In this document: piece after piece, positions 46,639-55,381 of the stretch
Position numbering within the stretch: position 1 is the first letter of the stretch
Layout of the letters: each line of letters opens with the position of its first letter
NCBI GenBank assembly: GCA_900768125.1
Contig: CAAGBS010000006.1
Span: forward strand, 1 to 60,181
Direction: 5' to 3'
Length of the DNA stretch: 60,181 bases
DNA from: Oscillospiraceae bacterium
GTDB taxonomy: Bacteria; Bacillota; Clostridia; Oscillospirales; Ruminococcaceae
Notes under the pieces: generated by a model
What the model saw: only the letters and a program-made list of their open reading frames with translations
Told to the model about the DNA's origin: nothing
Databases searched by the model: none
Program-made: the position numbers and the translations under genes

Positions 46639-47406
46639 ATGATACTTGCGATAGACATCGGAAATACGAATATAGTCCTCGGCTGCGCGGACGATGATAA
46701 GATACTTTTCCGCGAGCGCCTTGCGACAGTCCAGCGCGAAACCTCGTTGGAATACGCCGTAAAGATAAAAGCGGCGCTGGATATCAACGGGATAGACCGC
46801 TCTGATATCATCGGCGCTGTGATATCCTCGGTAGTCCCGTCGGTCACGAACACCGTCAAGGCGGCGGTCGAAAAACTCATCGAAGGGAAGATAATGATAG
46901 TAGGCCCCGGCATAAAGACCGGACTGAAAATACAGATAGACAACCCCGCACAGCTTGGCAGCGACCTCGTTGTGGACGCTGTCGCAGGTATCCACGACTA
47001 CCCGGTGCCGCAGATAATCATTGACATGGGCACCGCCACCACGTTCTCCGTGATAGACAAGGACCGCACCTACATCGGCGGACTTATCACCACCGGAGTC
47101 GCAGTCTCTGCGGACGCCCTGAACTCACGGACAGCGCAGCTTCCGAAAATCGCCTACGAAAAGCCGAAGCGCGTTATCTGCAGCAACACCGTTGACTGCA
47201 TAACCAGCGGCATAATGTACTCCAACGCCTGCGCCATCGATGGAATAATCGAGCGCATTGAGGAGGAGCTTGGCGAAAAAACTACAGTCATCGCAACGGG
47301 CGGACTTTCGCAGGTAGTTATACCGCTCTGCCGCCACGAGATAACCTACGATGACGACCTGCTGCTGAAAGGTCTCATGATAATCTGGAACAAGAATACC
47401 AAATAA
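46639..47406 (+). CDS. coaX: Type III pantothenate kinase
   Basis: This 255-residue protein has MILAIDIGNTNIVLG (phosphate loop with catalytic Asp), the stretch PAQLGSDLVVDAVAG, IDMGTATTFSVID, and GGLITTGVAVSADAL. It phosphorylates pantothenate in the first step of coenzyme A synthesis. It is complete. It lies downstream of the probable pantothenate transporter in one operon. Confidence 0.95.
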   Translation: MILAIDIGNTNIVLGCADDDKILFRERLATVQRETSLEYAVKIKAALDINGIDRSDIIGAVISSVVPSVTNTVKAAVEKLIEGKIMIVGPGIKTGLKIQIDNPAQLGSDLVVDAVAGIHDYPVPQIIIDMGTATTFSVIDKDRTYIGGLITTGVAVSADALNSRTAQLPKIAYEKPKRVICSNTVDCITSGIMYSNACAIDGIIERIEEELGEKTTVIATGGLSQVVIPLCRHEITYDDDLLLKGLMIIWNKNTK

Positions 47407-47430
47407 AAAACCTAAACCTTACAATACACA

Positions 47431-47462
47431 AAATTGCTGCCGGCTATCCGACAGCAATTCTT
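47431..47462. terminator. Bidirectional terminator between coaX and rimI
   Basis: AATTGCTGCCGG pairs with CCGACAGCAATT (47432-47459, one unpaired A). T-rich sequence follows on both strands. It separates the converging coaX and rimI transcripts. Confidence 0.75.
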
Positions 47463-47465
47463 GTT

Positions 47466-47885
47466 TTATAAAGACCTGCGATATATCACCGCGTCGTCGT
47501 CCGGGTAGTAGTTTTTCCGGAGAGCTATCCTTTCGTAGCCGCTCTTTTCATACAGCGCTATCGCTCCGGCGTTCCGGCTTCGCACCTCAAGGAAGCAGCA
47601 CGCCGCGCCGCTCTCCCGCATTCCGGCGTGGAGACGGTCGAGAAGCCGCCCCGCAATACCCTGCCTGCGGAACTCCGGAAGGGTCGCTATCTGGAAAAGT
47701 TCCCCCTCATCGGCGGCGACTCTCCCCAGCGCGAAGCCCGCGATAGCGCCGCCGCGCTCCTCGGTCACGAGATAATTCAGCGGGCTGTTAAGTTCCGACA
47801 GCAGCGTTTCAGCCGTCCAGCTTCCGTGGAAGCACTCCTGTTCTATCGCGTTTATCTGCGCGAACTGCTCGTCAGTGGGCCTCAT
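47466..47885 (-). CDS. rimI: Ribosomal-protein-alanine N-acetyltransferase
   Basis: This 139-residue GNAT protein contains INAIEQECFHGSWT, LGRVAADEGELFQIATLPEFRRQGIAGRLLDRL (acetyl-CoA loop RRQGIAG), and FLEVRSRNAGAIALYEKSGYERIALRKNYY, the RimI signature. It acetylates the N-terminus of ribosomal protein S18 or similar targets. It overlaps the polA stop by 14 bp and is cotranscribed with it. Confidence 0.88.
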   Translation of the reverse strand: MRPTDEQFAQINAIEQECFHGSWTAETLLSELNSPLNYLVTEERGGAIAGFALGRVAADEGELFQIATLPEFRRQGIAGRLLDRLHAGMRESGAACCFLEVRSRNAGAIALYEKSGYERIALRKNYYPDDDAVIYRRSL

Positions 47886-50385
47886 ACCAGCTTCTGCCCT
47901 CCTTTGCGTCAGCCGTCAGCGGTACTGCAAGCTGAACCGCGCCCTGCATTTCTTCGGTGAGTATCTGCGCCGCCTTGTCCGCCTGCGCTTCCGGCGCTTC
48001 GACTATAAGTTCATCGTGCACCTGAAGAATCAGCTTCGCTTCGGGAAGTTCCTTTTTCAGCCTGCGGTAGACGCGTATCATCGCTATCTTGATGATATCC
48101 GCCGCCGTGCCCTGTATCGGAGTGTTCATCGCAATGCGCTTTCCCAGAGCCTTGACGGTCTTGTTGGTGGAGAGTATCTCCGGAATAAACCGCTTCCTGC
48201 CGAACATCGTGACCGCCCAGCCGTCCTTCTCGGCGCTTGCAGTCACCTTGTCCATATACGCCCTGACGCCGGAATAATGCGTCAGATAATCGTCTATATA
48301 CCGCTTCGCTTCTGCGACCGATACGTTGATGTCCTTCGCCAGCGAGAATGCGCCGATACCGTACACTATGCCGAAATTTACCGCTTTCGCACTGCGGCGC
48401 TGCTCCGGCGTTATGAACTGCGGCGGGATATTCAGCACGCTGGCGGCGGTCTCGGTGTGGATATCCCCGCCCTCGCAGAACGTCTTTATCATCGCCTGGT
48501 CGCCGGAAAGGGACGCCAGCACGCGCAGCTCTATCTGGCTGTAGTCCGCGTCCGCAAGCAGCTTACCCTCGCCCGCTACGAAAAATCTCCGGAAATTCCG
48601 CCCTATCTCGGTTCTGACCGGAATATTCTGAATATTCGGCTCTGCGGATGAAATGCGCCCGGTGCGGGTCTCGGTCTGCTTGAATGTGGTGTGCATTCTG
48701 CCGTCCGGCGAAACAGCCGCCTCAAGCCCCTTGACGTAGGTGTTGTAGAGCTTCGTGAGCGTTCTGTAGTCGAATATCAGCGGGATTATCGGGTGCCTGC
48801 CGCGAAGGCTTTCAAGCGTGTCCGCGTCGGTGGAATATCCGGTCTTGCGCTTCTTCCCTGCGGGCAGCCCTAATTCCTCGAAAAGCACAACGCTCAGCTG
48901 CTTCGGCGAGCCTATATTGAACTCGTGCCCCGCCTGGCTGTAAATCGCCTGCTCTAGTTCCCTTATTTTCGGCTGTAACGCCTCGCCGAAGCTGTGCAGC
49001 GAATCTATATCCAGCCTTATTCCCTCCAGTTCCATGGAACTGAGCACCTCGGAAAGCGGTATCTCGATATCCGAAAGCACGCTGTACATTCCCTGCTGGT
49101 GTATCTTCTCCCAGAGCACGCGGTTCAGCAGAAACAGCGACTCCCCCAGCCGCTCCGCGCTGTAGGTCACGCCGTACTCCGCGCACAGCCTTTCCACGCT
49201 GTAGTCGTTTGAATTGACGTTCAGCAGATATCCCGCCAACGCCGCGTCAAAGACTACATTCTTTAATTCCATGCCATTCTTCATGCAGAATGCATACAGC
49301 GCCTTGGAATCGTCCGTGCGCTTCGGGCGGTCGGAAGCGAGGAGCGCGCCCGCTTCACCCTCCTGCAGCTTACCTGCGAGGTATACCCGCACTTCCCCGT
49401 CAGTTAACGCCACGTCAAACGCGTCCGGGGCGAACTCCGGGATATCCGCTGGGACCTCCGGCGCAGTCCCAGGCTTTTCCTCGGCAGGAGCGCCCTCGGA
49501 AGCGATAGCAACCTTAGCGGGAGCGGTCTTATCCAGCCCCAGCTTCTTCATCACGCCGAACATCTCCATCTCAGTGAGTATCCCGGCGGCTTCGGCGGGA
49601 TCTCCGCACTTCAACTCATACGCGGACATATCAGTGTCCACCGGGGCTTCGAGGGTTATTTCCGCAAGCCTGCGGCTGAGTTCTGCGCTCTCCCTGCCGT
49701 TTTCAAGCTTGGTGCGCACGCCCTTTGTGACCTCTATCGTATCGAGATTCTGATAGATGTAGTCCACCGTGTGGTACTTCTGGATAAGCCCCAGCGCGGT
49801 CTTTTCGCCAACGCCGGGAACGCCCGGGATATTATCCGAGCTGTCGCCCATCAGCGTCTTTACCTCCAGCATTTCCCGCGGCGTAACGCCGTAGACCTCG
49901 CCTATCTTCGCGGGGGTGTAGATGATGTCCTCCTTGTTGGAAGCGAGCCGTACAGTCACCTTGTCGGTGATAAGCTGGAAGCTGTCACGGTCTCCCGTGG
50001 AGATGATGCACTCCCCGCCCTGTGATTCAGCAGCATGGGAAAGCGTTCCGATTATGTCGTCGGCCTCGAAGCCCTCTTTCTCCACGATGGTTACTCCAAG
50101 CGCGGCAAGAAGCTGCTTGATCACCGGCATCTGCGCCCGAAGTTCGTCCGGCATGGCGTGGCGCGTGCCCTTGTAGTCCGCGTACATCTTGTGCCGGAAA
50201 GTCGGCGCGTGCAGGTCGAAAGCCACCGCGATATGGTCGGGAGATTCCTCTTTGATGAGCTTCATGTATATGTTCATGAAGCCGGTGAGCGCATTTGTGG
50301 GCATTCCCTTTTTGTTGGTGAGAATGCGTATTCCGTAGAACGCGCGGTTCATTATGCTGTTTCCGTCTATTACAAGCAGTTTCAT
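47872..50385 (-). CDS. polA: DNA polymerase I
   Basis: This 837-residue family A polymerase has an N-terminal 5'-3' exonuclease (LLVIDGNSIMNRAFYG through VGEKTALGLIQKY). The middle region lacks the DxE residues of an active 3'-5' exonuclease (the expected motif I site reads DVALTDGEVRVYLAG), as in many Firmicutes. The polymerase domain is complete: motif A DADYSQIELRVLA, O-helix RRSAKAVNFGIVYG, motif C LQVHDELIVEAP. It handles gap filling, Okazaki fragment processing and repair. Confidence 0.96.
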   Translation of the reverse strand: MKLLVIDGNSIMNRAFYGIRILTNKKGMPTNALTGFMNIYMKLIKEESPDHIAVAFDLHAPTFRHKMYADYKGTRHAMPDELRAQMPVIKQLLAALGVTIVEKEGFEADDIIGTLSHAAESQGGECIISTGDRDSFQLITDKVTVRLASNKEDIIYTPAKIGEVYGVTPREMLEVKTLMGDSSDNIPGVPGVGEKTALGLIQKYHTVDYIYQNLDTIEVTKGVRTKLENGRESAELSRRLAEITLEAPVDTDMSAYELKCGDPAEAAGILTEMEMFGVMKKLGLDKTAPAKVAIASEGAPAEEKPGTAPEVPADIPEFAPDAFDVALTDGEVRVYLAGKLQEGEAGALLASDRPKRTDDSKALYAFCMKNGMELKNVVFDAALAGYLLNVNSNDYSVERLCAEYGVTYSAERLGESLFLLNRVLWEKIHQQGMYSVLSDIEIPLSEVLSSMELEGIRLDIDSLHSFGEALQPKIRELEQAIYSQAGHEFNIGSPKQLSVVLFEELGLPAGKKRKTGYSTDADTLESLRGRHPIIPLIFDYRTLTKLYNTYVKGLEAAVSPDGRMHTTFKQTETRTGRISSAEPNIQNIPVRTEIGRNFRRFFVAGEGKLLADADYSQIELRVLASLSGDQAMIKTFCEGGDIHTETAASVLNIPPQFITPEQRRSAKAVNFGIVYGIGAFSLAKDINVSVAEAKRYIDDYLTHYSGVRAYMDKVTASAEKDGWAVTMFGRKRFIPEILSTNKTVKALGKRIAMNTPIQGTAADIIKIAMIRVYRRLKKELPEAKLILQVHDELIVEAPEAQADKAAQILTEEMQGAVQLAVPLTADAKEGRSWYEAH

Positions 50386-50394
50386 GCTTTCTCC

Positions 50395-50979
50395 TTATAT
50401 CTCCGGGGTTTTATCGTTCCTGACTGTCGGGATATCGTTCATGCGGATATCGTCCAGCACATGGCGGTTTATCTTTTTCAGCAGCAGCAGGGTGCATATT
50501 CCGGTGAACGCGCCGCCTATTATCGCGGAGGCAAGCAGTATCGGCGTGTAGGCCAGCACCATCAGGTTGCCGTAGATTATCACCGCAGTCAGCATCTGCC
50601 CGATGATGTGGGCTGTCGCGCCCGCGACTCCCACCAGCGGCAGCCAGTTTTCGCGCTCTTTTCCGGGAAGTATCTTCCTCATCAGCAGCATGACGCCCAG
50701 CGAGCATACGCCGCCCATCACGCCGTAGAATACATTCATCACCGCGCCGGTCACGAAAGCTGCGACAAAACAGCGCAGTATCACCACGATCAGCGCGTCA
50801 GCGGACTTCCACTTACCGCCTATGTACAGCATGAACATCGTGACTATATTGCCAAGCCCCACCCTCACGCCGGGAATGGCGCATATCGGCGGCAGCCAGG
50901 ACTCCACTGCGGAAAGCACCGCAGCAATGCATATGAACAGCGCACACAGCGCGACTTTCCTAACCTTGAGTGCTTTCAC
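50395..50979 (-). CDS. Gx transporter family membrane protein
   Basis: This 194-residue protein, starting at GTG, has five or six membrane helices and the conserved opening ALCALFICIAAVLSAVESWLPPI, then PGVRVGLGNIVTMFML. It matches the Gx transporter family, often annotated as heptaprenyl diphosphate synthase component I, an ECF-S-like integral membrane group. The substrate is unknown. It overlaps the preceding gene by 20 bp. Confidence 0.82.
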   Translation of the reverse strand: MKALKVRKVALCALFICIAAVLSAVESWLPPICAIPGVRVGLGNIVTMFMLYIGGKWKSADALIVVILRCFVAAFVTGAVMNVFYGVMGGVCSLGVMLLMRKILPGKERENWLPLVGVAGATAHIIGQMLTAVIIYGNLMVLAYTPILLASAIIGGAFTGICTLLLLKKINRHVLDDIRMNDIPTVRNDKTPEI

Positions 50980-51631
50980 CCGTATGCACCTCGCTTTCCT
51001 GTTCTTCCGTCCCCGAAATAGTCCGGGAACGCATTATATCTGAAACTTTCTCAGCTATCAGCATAAGTTCCGACGGCTGCGGAGCAGGCTTTATCCCCTC
51101 CGGCGGCGCGGCGGGGACTGCTTCCGGCTCAGCCGGGATATTTTCGGCAGCTGCGGTCAGCGTGTAGTCTTCCTTTCCTATCTTCGCCGCCGGGTACTGC
51201 GCCAGCCAGTCCCTGAAATATCCTGCCCCGAGACCCGCACCGGCAGCCAGCGCCGCCGCGAGCATCAGCACGCCGCAGACTGCGAAGACCGCTCCGCCGC
51301 CCGCCGCGATGAAGCATATCAGCGCGTATATCAGGTCGAGCGCGCAGCTCACCAGCCGTATCATCGGCTCGCCCGCGACCGACATCAGCGCCGCAGCGGC
51401 CACAGCCGCGCCGCCTATGGTCATAGCCAGCCCGGTGAACGCTCCGCCTGCCACTAAGCCGCACACAGCGCACACCAGCGCCGCCGCGCACTGAATATAA
51501 AAGCACGCGTGTACCGCGCGGCGAAGCGCCGCAGTCCTGCGCTGTCTGACCTCAACAAAATCGGACACTATGCTTCTGCCGTCCGTATCGAAATGAATCA
51601 GCCGTCTTTTTATATCGTTTAAGCCGTCCAA
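50960..51631 (-). CDS. Membrane protein, unknown
   Basis: This 223-residue protein has an N-terminal cytoplasmic region of about 40 residues and four hydrophobic helices (about 45-140, very Ala/Gly-rich). A proline/glutamate-rich cytoplasmic tail follows (ENIPAEPEAVPAAPPEGIKPAPQPSE). I start it at TTG 51631, because GGGAGG lies 8 bases upstream; the ATG at 51649 would place that ribosome-binding site inside the gene. It lies between nadE and the Gx transporter in one operon. No family is recognised. Confidence 0.7.
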   Translation of the reverse strand: MDGLNDIKRRLIHFDTDGRSIVSDFVEVRQRRTAALRRAVHACFYIQCAAALVCAVCGLVAGGAFTGLAMTIGGAAVAAAALMSVAGEPMIRLVSCALDLIYALICFIAAGGGAVFAVCGVLMLAAALAAGAGLGAGYFRDWLAQYPAAKIGKEDYTLTAAAENIPAEPEAVPAAPPEGIKPAPQPSELMLIAEKVSDIMRSRTISGTEEQESEVHTGESTQG

Positions 51632-51656
51632 AATAATTACCTCCCGCATTTAACGG

Positions 51657-53570
51657 TCAGAGTCTGTCTATTTCCTCCAGCCAGAGTGAAGCGCATGCGT
51701 CGCTGGGCATTCTCCAGTCGCCGCGCGGCGACAGTGTGACAGAACCCACCTTAACGCCGTCCGGCAGGCAGCTTCGCTTGAACTGCTGCGAGAAGAACCG
51801 CCGATAGAACGTCCTCAGCCATTTGAGGATAGTCCCTCGGTCATAGCTGCCCTGGAATGCATACTCCGCCAGCCGGAAGACCTTTCTCGGCGGGAAGCAC
51901 CAGCGTATCCCGTTGTAGAGGAAGAAATCGTGCAGTTCGTAGGGTCCCACGAGGTCTTCCGTTATCTGGGCGATATCTCCGTTTTCGTCCGCCGGGAGAA
52001 GCTCGGGGCTGACCGGCGTGTCGAAAATGCTCATCAGCACCTCGCGCAGTTCCGCATTTTCAACTGTGCCCGCATAATATTTCACGATGTGGCGCACCAG
52101 CGTTTTCGGTACGGAAGCGTTCACGCCGTACATCGACATGTGGTCGCCGTTGTAGGTCGCCCACCCGAGCGCCAGTTCGGAAAGGTCGCCGGTGCCTATC
52201 ACCATGCCGTTTTCCGCGTTCGCAAGGTCCATGAGTATCTTTGTGCGTTCCCGCGCCTGACCGTTTTCATATACCACGTTGCGGTTGCTCTCATCGTGAC
52301 CGATATCCTTAAAATGCTGCTTTACCGAATCCGCGATGTCTATTACCCGAAGCTGAGTGCCGAGGAGTTCGCAAAGGCGCTCGGCGTTGCTTCTGGTGCG
52401 CTTTGTCGTGCCGAAGCAGGGCATAGTCACCGCCAGGATATCCGAAGCGGGTCTGCCGAGAAGCTTCATCGCCTCAACGCTCACCAGCAGCGCAAGCGTG
52501 GAATCCAGCCCGCCGGAAATGCCTATCACAAGGGTCTTCGCATTCGTGTGGCGGACGCGCTTTTCAAGTCCGTGCGCCTGCATGGTGAGGATATCCTCGC
52601 AGCGGCGGTCGGTCTCGGCGGCGGTGTCCGGGACGAACGGCGTGCGCCTTACCGTGCGGGTAAGTTCCGTGTCCTTTATCTCCATATCGAACGGAATGCG
52701 GCGCATTCCGGGGCGCAATCCGCCCTCGAAGCTGGTGTTCCTCCTGCGCTCGGAAGCTAGCTTCTGCACATCTATTTCAGATACAGTAAGCCCGGTGGAA
52801 TACAGCCTGCTTTCGGCTAAAACCGTGCCGTTCTCGGCGATTATGTCGTGCCCGCTGAACACTAAGTCCTGCGTGCTCTCGCCGGAACCCGCGCTAGCGT
52901 AGACATACCCGCACAGCAGCCGCGCGGACTGACTGTTGACAAGTTCCCGGCGGTAAGCGTCCTTGCCGATGGTTTCGTTGCTGGCGGACAGGTTCGCGAT
53001 GAGGGTCGCTCCGCCCAGCGCCAGCGAAATGCTCGGCGGCTCCGCAGCCCAGAGGTCCTCGCAAAGTTCCGCAGCGAAAACCAGTTCGGGTACCTCGCGG
53101 CACTCGAAAAGCAGTCCCAGCCCGAACGGGACTTTCTCGCCGAAAAGTTCAATGTCGTATTCACCCTCGGGCGCGGCGGTGAAGTGGCGTTTTTCGTAGA
53201 ACTCGTTGTAGTTCGGCAGGAATTTCTTCGGCACAGCGCCGAGAATTTTTCCGTTCATTATCACAACGGCGCAGTTATAAAGCTCCCCGCGGAATCTCAG
53301 CGGGCAGCCTACAGCGACCAGCATGTCCAGTCCGGCGGTGCGCCCAGCGACTTCTTTGAGTTCGCGCAGCGCGCCGTCAAGCAGCGTCTGCTGGAAAAAT
53401 AAGTCCTGACAGGTGTATCCGGTGATACAAAGTTCCGGCAGCACCAGCACGCGCACTCCCTGAGCGTGGGCGCGGCCGATAAGCTGGTTTATCTGCGCGC
53501 GATTATATTTACAGTCGGCTACCTTTATGTCGGGTGTTCCGGCAGCGACCTTGATGAATCCGTCCTTCAT
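51657..53570 (-). CDS. nadE: Glutamine-dependent NAD+ synthetase
   Basis: This 637-residue fusion has an N-terminal nitrilase-type glutaminase with Glu in VLVLPELCITGYT, Lys in GAVPKKFLPNYNEFYE and Cys in FAAELCEDLWAA. The C-terminal synthetase has the adenylation loop GISGGLDSTLALLV and TGDLSELALGWATYNGDHMSMY. It amidates NaAD to NAD+ using glutamine. ATG 53570 lies behind AGGAG; a longer ORF from 53618 runs into the promoter. Confidence 0.95.
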   Translation of the reverse strand: MKDGFIKVAAGTPDIKVADCKYNRAQINQLIGRAHAQGVRVLVLPELCITGYTCQDLFFQQTLLDGALRELKEVAGRTAGLDMLVAVGCPLRFRGELYNCAVVIMNGKILGAVPKKFLPNYNEFYEKRHFTAAPEGEYDIELFGEKVPFGLGLLFECREVPELVFAAELCEDLWAAEPPSISLALGGATLIANLSASNETIGKDAYRRELVNSQSARLLCGYVYASAGSGESTQDLVFSGHDIIAENGTVLAESRLYSTGLTVSEIDVQKLASERRRNTSFEGGLRPGMRRIPFDMEIKDTELTRTVRRTPFVPDTAAETDRRCEDILTMQAHGLEKRVRHTNAKTLVIGISGGLDSTLALLVSVEAMKLLGRPASDILAVTMPCFGTTKRTRSNAERLCELLGTQLRVIDIADSVKQHFKDIGHDESNRNVVYENGQARERTKILMDLANAENGMVIGTGDLSELALGWATYNGDHMSMYGVNASVPKTLVRHIVKYYAGTVENAELREVLMSIFDTPVSPELLPADENGDIAQITEDLVGPYELHDFFLYNGIRWCFPPRKVFRLAEYAFQGSYDRGTILKWLRTFYRRFFSQQFKRSCLPDGVKVGSVTLSPRGDWRMPSDACASLWLEEIDRL

Positions 53571-53626
53571 TCTTCTGCTCCTTTTGTGCCTTATACAGCA
53601 CTTTATATTGTTATCCATTATATTAT

Positions 53627-53655
53627 ATTATATACACTTTTTATCAGAAAATCAA
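53627..53655 (-). promoter_or_regulatory. Promoter of the nadE operon
   Basis: On the minus strand TTGATT, 17-bp spacer, TATAAT, 57 bp before the start codon. Confidence 0.7.
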
Positions 53656-53693
53656 GTGCCGCACACGGGATTTTAACAAATTAATACGCCTGA

Positions 53694-53726
53694 AAACAAA
53701 AAATTCCCCCGCCGGAGCGAGGGAAT
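53694..53726 (-). terminator. Terminator after secreted protein gene 1
   Basis: TTCCC-C-CGC pairs with GCG-A-GGGAA (53704-53725), followed on the minus strand by TTTTTTG. The core CCCCCGCCGGAGCGAGGG is identical to that of the terminator at 55347. Confidence 0.75.
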
Positions 53727-53736
53727 ATATTATAAA

Positions 53737-54867
53737 TCATGGTTTAACCTTTACCACGTTTGACCACTTGCTGTAGTAGGTTTTCATTTTGCGATTATTG
53801 CTTATATCTTCGCAGGTCCGATAGGCTCTTACCTTGAATTTATAGGTTTTGCCTTTCTTGAGTTCGAGCACTACGGACATATAGTCATCAGTGATTTCAG
53901 AATAGTACTTTATAGGATATTCCTTGTACTTCCCGCCATTTACCGAATAATAAACCTGATAGAACTGCACTCCTTTAGATGTAGTCCATTTCAAAGTTGC
54001 ATAACCGTCATCTGTTTTTGCCGACATCTTTGGCTTTTTGGGCAGTATGTTGAAAAATATTTTCTTTTCTCCGAAGTAGCTGCCTTTTCCGCGAATATAT
54101 ATTTCACTGCTTCCTATTGAATCGCTTCCATAATAGAAGATATAATAGTCCTTGTCCTTGACGAGCTTATATGAGCCGTCCTTTATTATAACGTTAGGCT
54201 CGATGGACTTGCCATTATAAGTATAGTTTTTTACTTTGCTGAATTTAAGGGTAGAAATATTCTTAGTGGACGTGTCGATATGTTCTTCATTTCCCGGCTC
54301 TATGGTTATTCTCCAGTTGATTTTTTCAGTTATTTCTGAAATCGGGTTGGTATTAATTAAATCATCGCCTACAAGCTCATAACTTAGCTCAGTGTATGGG
54401 TCAATTTCATTAACCGAATCGAATGTTACATTCTGTACAGAACCATACGCATGAATATCATTATTATATTCCTTTATCAGATTCTGAACAGATATACCGG
54501 ACTTTTCACGGCAAATATTTGACTGATTGAGCCAATGCGATGTTTCCGGAACTATTTCTATATCCAAAACATATTCAATACCATCGGGAGTAGTTGCATA
54601 GTAGGTTATAACATCGGTAGGATTAATTTCCTCCAGTACATAAACATCTGTTCCTTTTCCGCCCACAGCATCTTCATAATAAACACCGCACTCCCGTGTA
54701 TCATCAGATGATTTAAACTTGATGGGTGGCAAATCATACGCAAACCAACTGCCCGAATACTCTTTCTTCTCAGACACCGCCCCCGCGCTGACGCTCAGTC
54801 CGCACACCGAAGCCGTAACAGCAGTCACCGCCGCCATAAGCCCCGCAAGAACCTTTTTCAGTTTCAT
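53737..54867 (-). CDS. Secreted Ig/fibronectin-like repeat protein (module 1)
   Basis: This 376-residue protein has a signal peptide (KKVLAGLMAAVTAVTASVCGLSVSAGA). Domain N (about 35-195) starts YSGSWFAYDLPPIKFKSSDD and ends WRITIEPG; a cell-surface repeat follows (YNGKSIEPNVIIKDGSYKLVKDKDYYIFY), then a fibronectin type III-like end (ATLKWTTSKGVQFYQVYYSVNGG...YSKWSNVVKV). It is probably an extracellular or cell-surface binding protein. It is a paralogue of 55382-57007, with an almost identical signal-peptide DNA sequence. It diverges from an XRE regulator. ATG 54867 lies behind GAGGAGG. Confidence 0.82.
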   Translation of the reverse strand: MKLKKVLAGLMAAVTAVTASVCGLSVSAGAVSEKKEYSGSWFAYDLPPIKFKSSDDTRECGVYYEDAVGGKGTDVYVLEEINPTDVITYYATTPDGIEYVLDIEIVPETSHWLNQSNICREKSGISVQNLIKEYNNDIHAYGSVQNVTFDSVNEIDPYTELSYELVGDDLINTNPISEITEKINWRITIEPGNEEHIDTSTKNISTLKFSKVKNYTYNGKSIEPNVIIKDGSYKLVKDKDYYIFYYGSDSIGSSEIYIRGKGSYFGEKKIFFNILPKKPKMSAKTDDGYATLKWTTSKGVQFYQVYYSVNGGKYKEYPIKYYSEITDDYMSVVLELKKGKTYKFKVRAYRTCEDISNNRKMKTYYSKWSNVVKVKP

Positions 54868-54888
54868 AAACAACCTCCTCAAAACATA

Positions 54889-54926
54889 ACTATAGTCGTG
54901 ATTTTCTCAATAATCACAACTATAGT
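54889..54926. promoter_or_regulatory. Inverted-repeat operator between module 1 genes
   Basis: ACTATAGT (itself palindromic) at 54889-54896 and again at 54919-54926, with GTGATT (54898-54903) and AATCAC (54912-54917) between them. Together these make 15-bp inverted arms with one mismatch and an 8-bp centre, TTCTCAAT. It lies between the secreted protein and its divergent XRE regulator and is the likely regulator site. Confidence 0.65.
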
Positions 54927-55015
54927 ATACTACAAACATTTATAAAAGTCAATAGTTTGTTAATATTTTAAAAGAAAACTTATAGTATATAATATAGTGC
55001 AGAAAGGAGATAGCC

Positions 55016-55342
55016 GTGGAAGATTTTACAAAACAATTCGGACTTTGCGTCCGCAGATACCGCAGACAAAAAAAGATGAGCCAGGAAAAACTGGCAGAAC
55101 TCTGCGACCTGCACCCAGTCTATATAGGTCAGCTTGAACGCGGCGAGAAAAACGCTTCGCTTGAATCTATAATGCACATTTGCAGAGGACTTGATATTTC
55201 ACCATCTCTTCTGTTCGAAGAACTGGAGCGTTCGACCAACGACACCCCCGCCCAAAAGGCATACGAACTTTTAATGGAACTGCCGCTGGAAAAACAGGAA
55301 ATACTGCTGGAACTGCTCCACAAAGCAGTTGAATTAATATAA
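55016..55342 (+). CDS. XRE-family regulator (module 1)
   Basis: This 108-residue protein starts at GTG 55016 behind AGAAAGGAG. Helix-turn-helix KKMSQEKLAELCDLHPVYIGQLERG falls near residues 23-47, with a C-terminal helical part (AQKAYELLMELPLEKQEILLELLHKAVELI) for dimerization. It is divergent from the secreted-protein gene, with the inverted repeat at 54889 between them, so control of that gene and itself is likely. A -10 TATAAT lies at 54988-54993. Confidence 0.85.
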   Translation: MEDFTKQFGLCVRRYRRQKKMSQEKLAELCDLHPVYIGQLERGEKNASLESIMHICRGLDISPSLLFEELERSTNDTPAQKAYELLMELPLEKQEILLELLHKAVELI

Positions 55343-55346
55343 AAAT

Positions 55347-55377
55347 ATCCCCCGCCGGAGCGAGGGATATTATTTTG
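55347..55377. terminator. Bidirectional terminator between modules 1 and 2
   Basis: ATATCCC-C-CGC pairs with GCG-A-GGGATAT (55347-55372), with A/T-rich flanks on both sides. It serves both the rightward XRE gene and the leftward secreted-protein gene 2. Confidence 0.75.
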
Positions 55378-55381
55378 ATAG

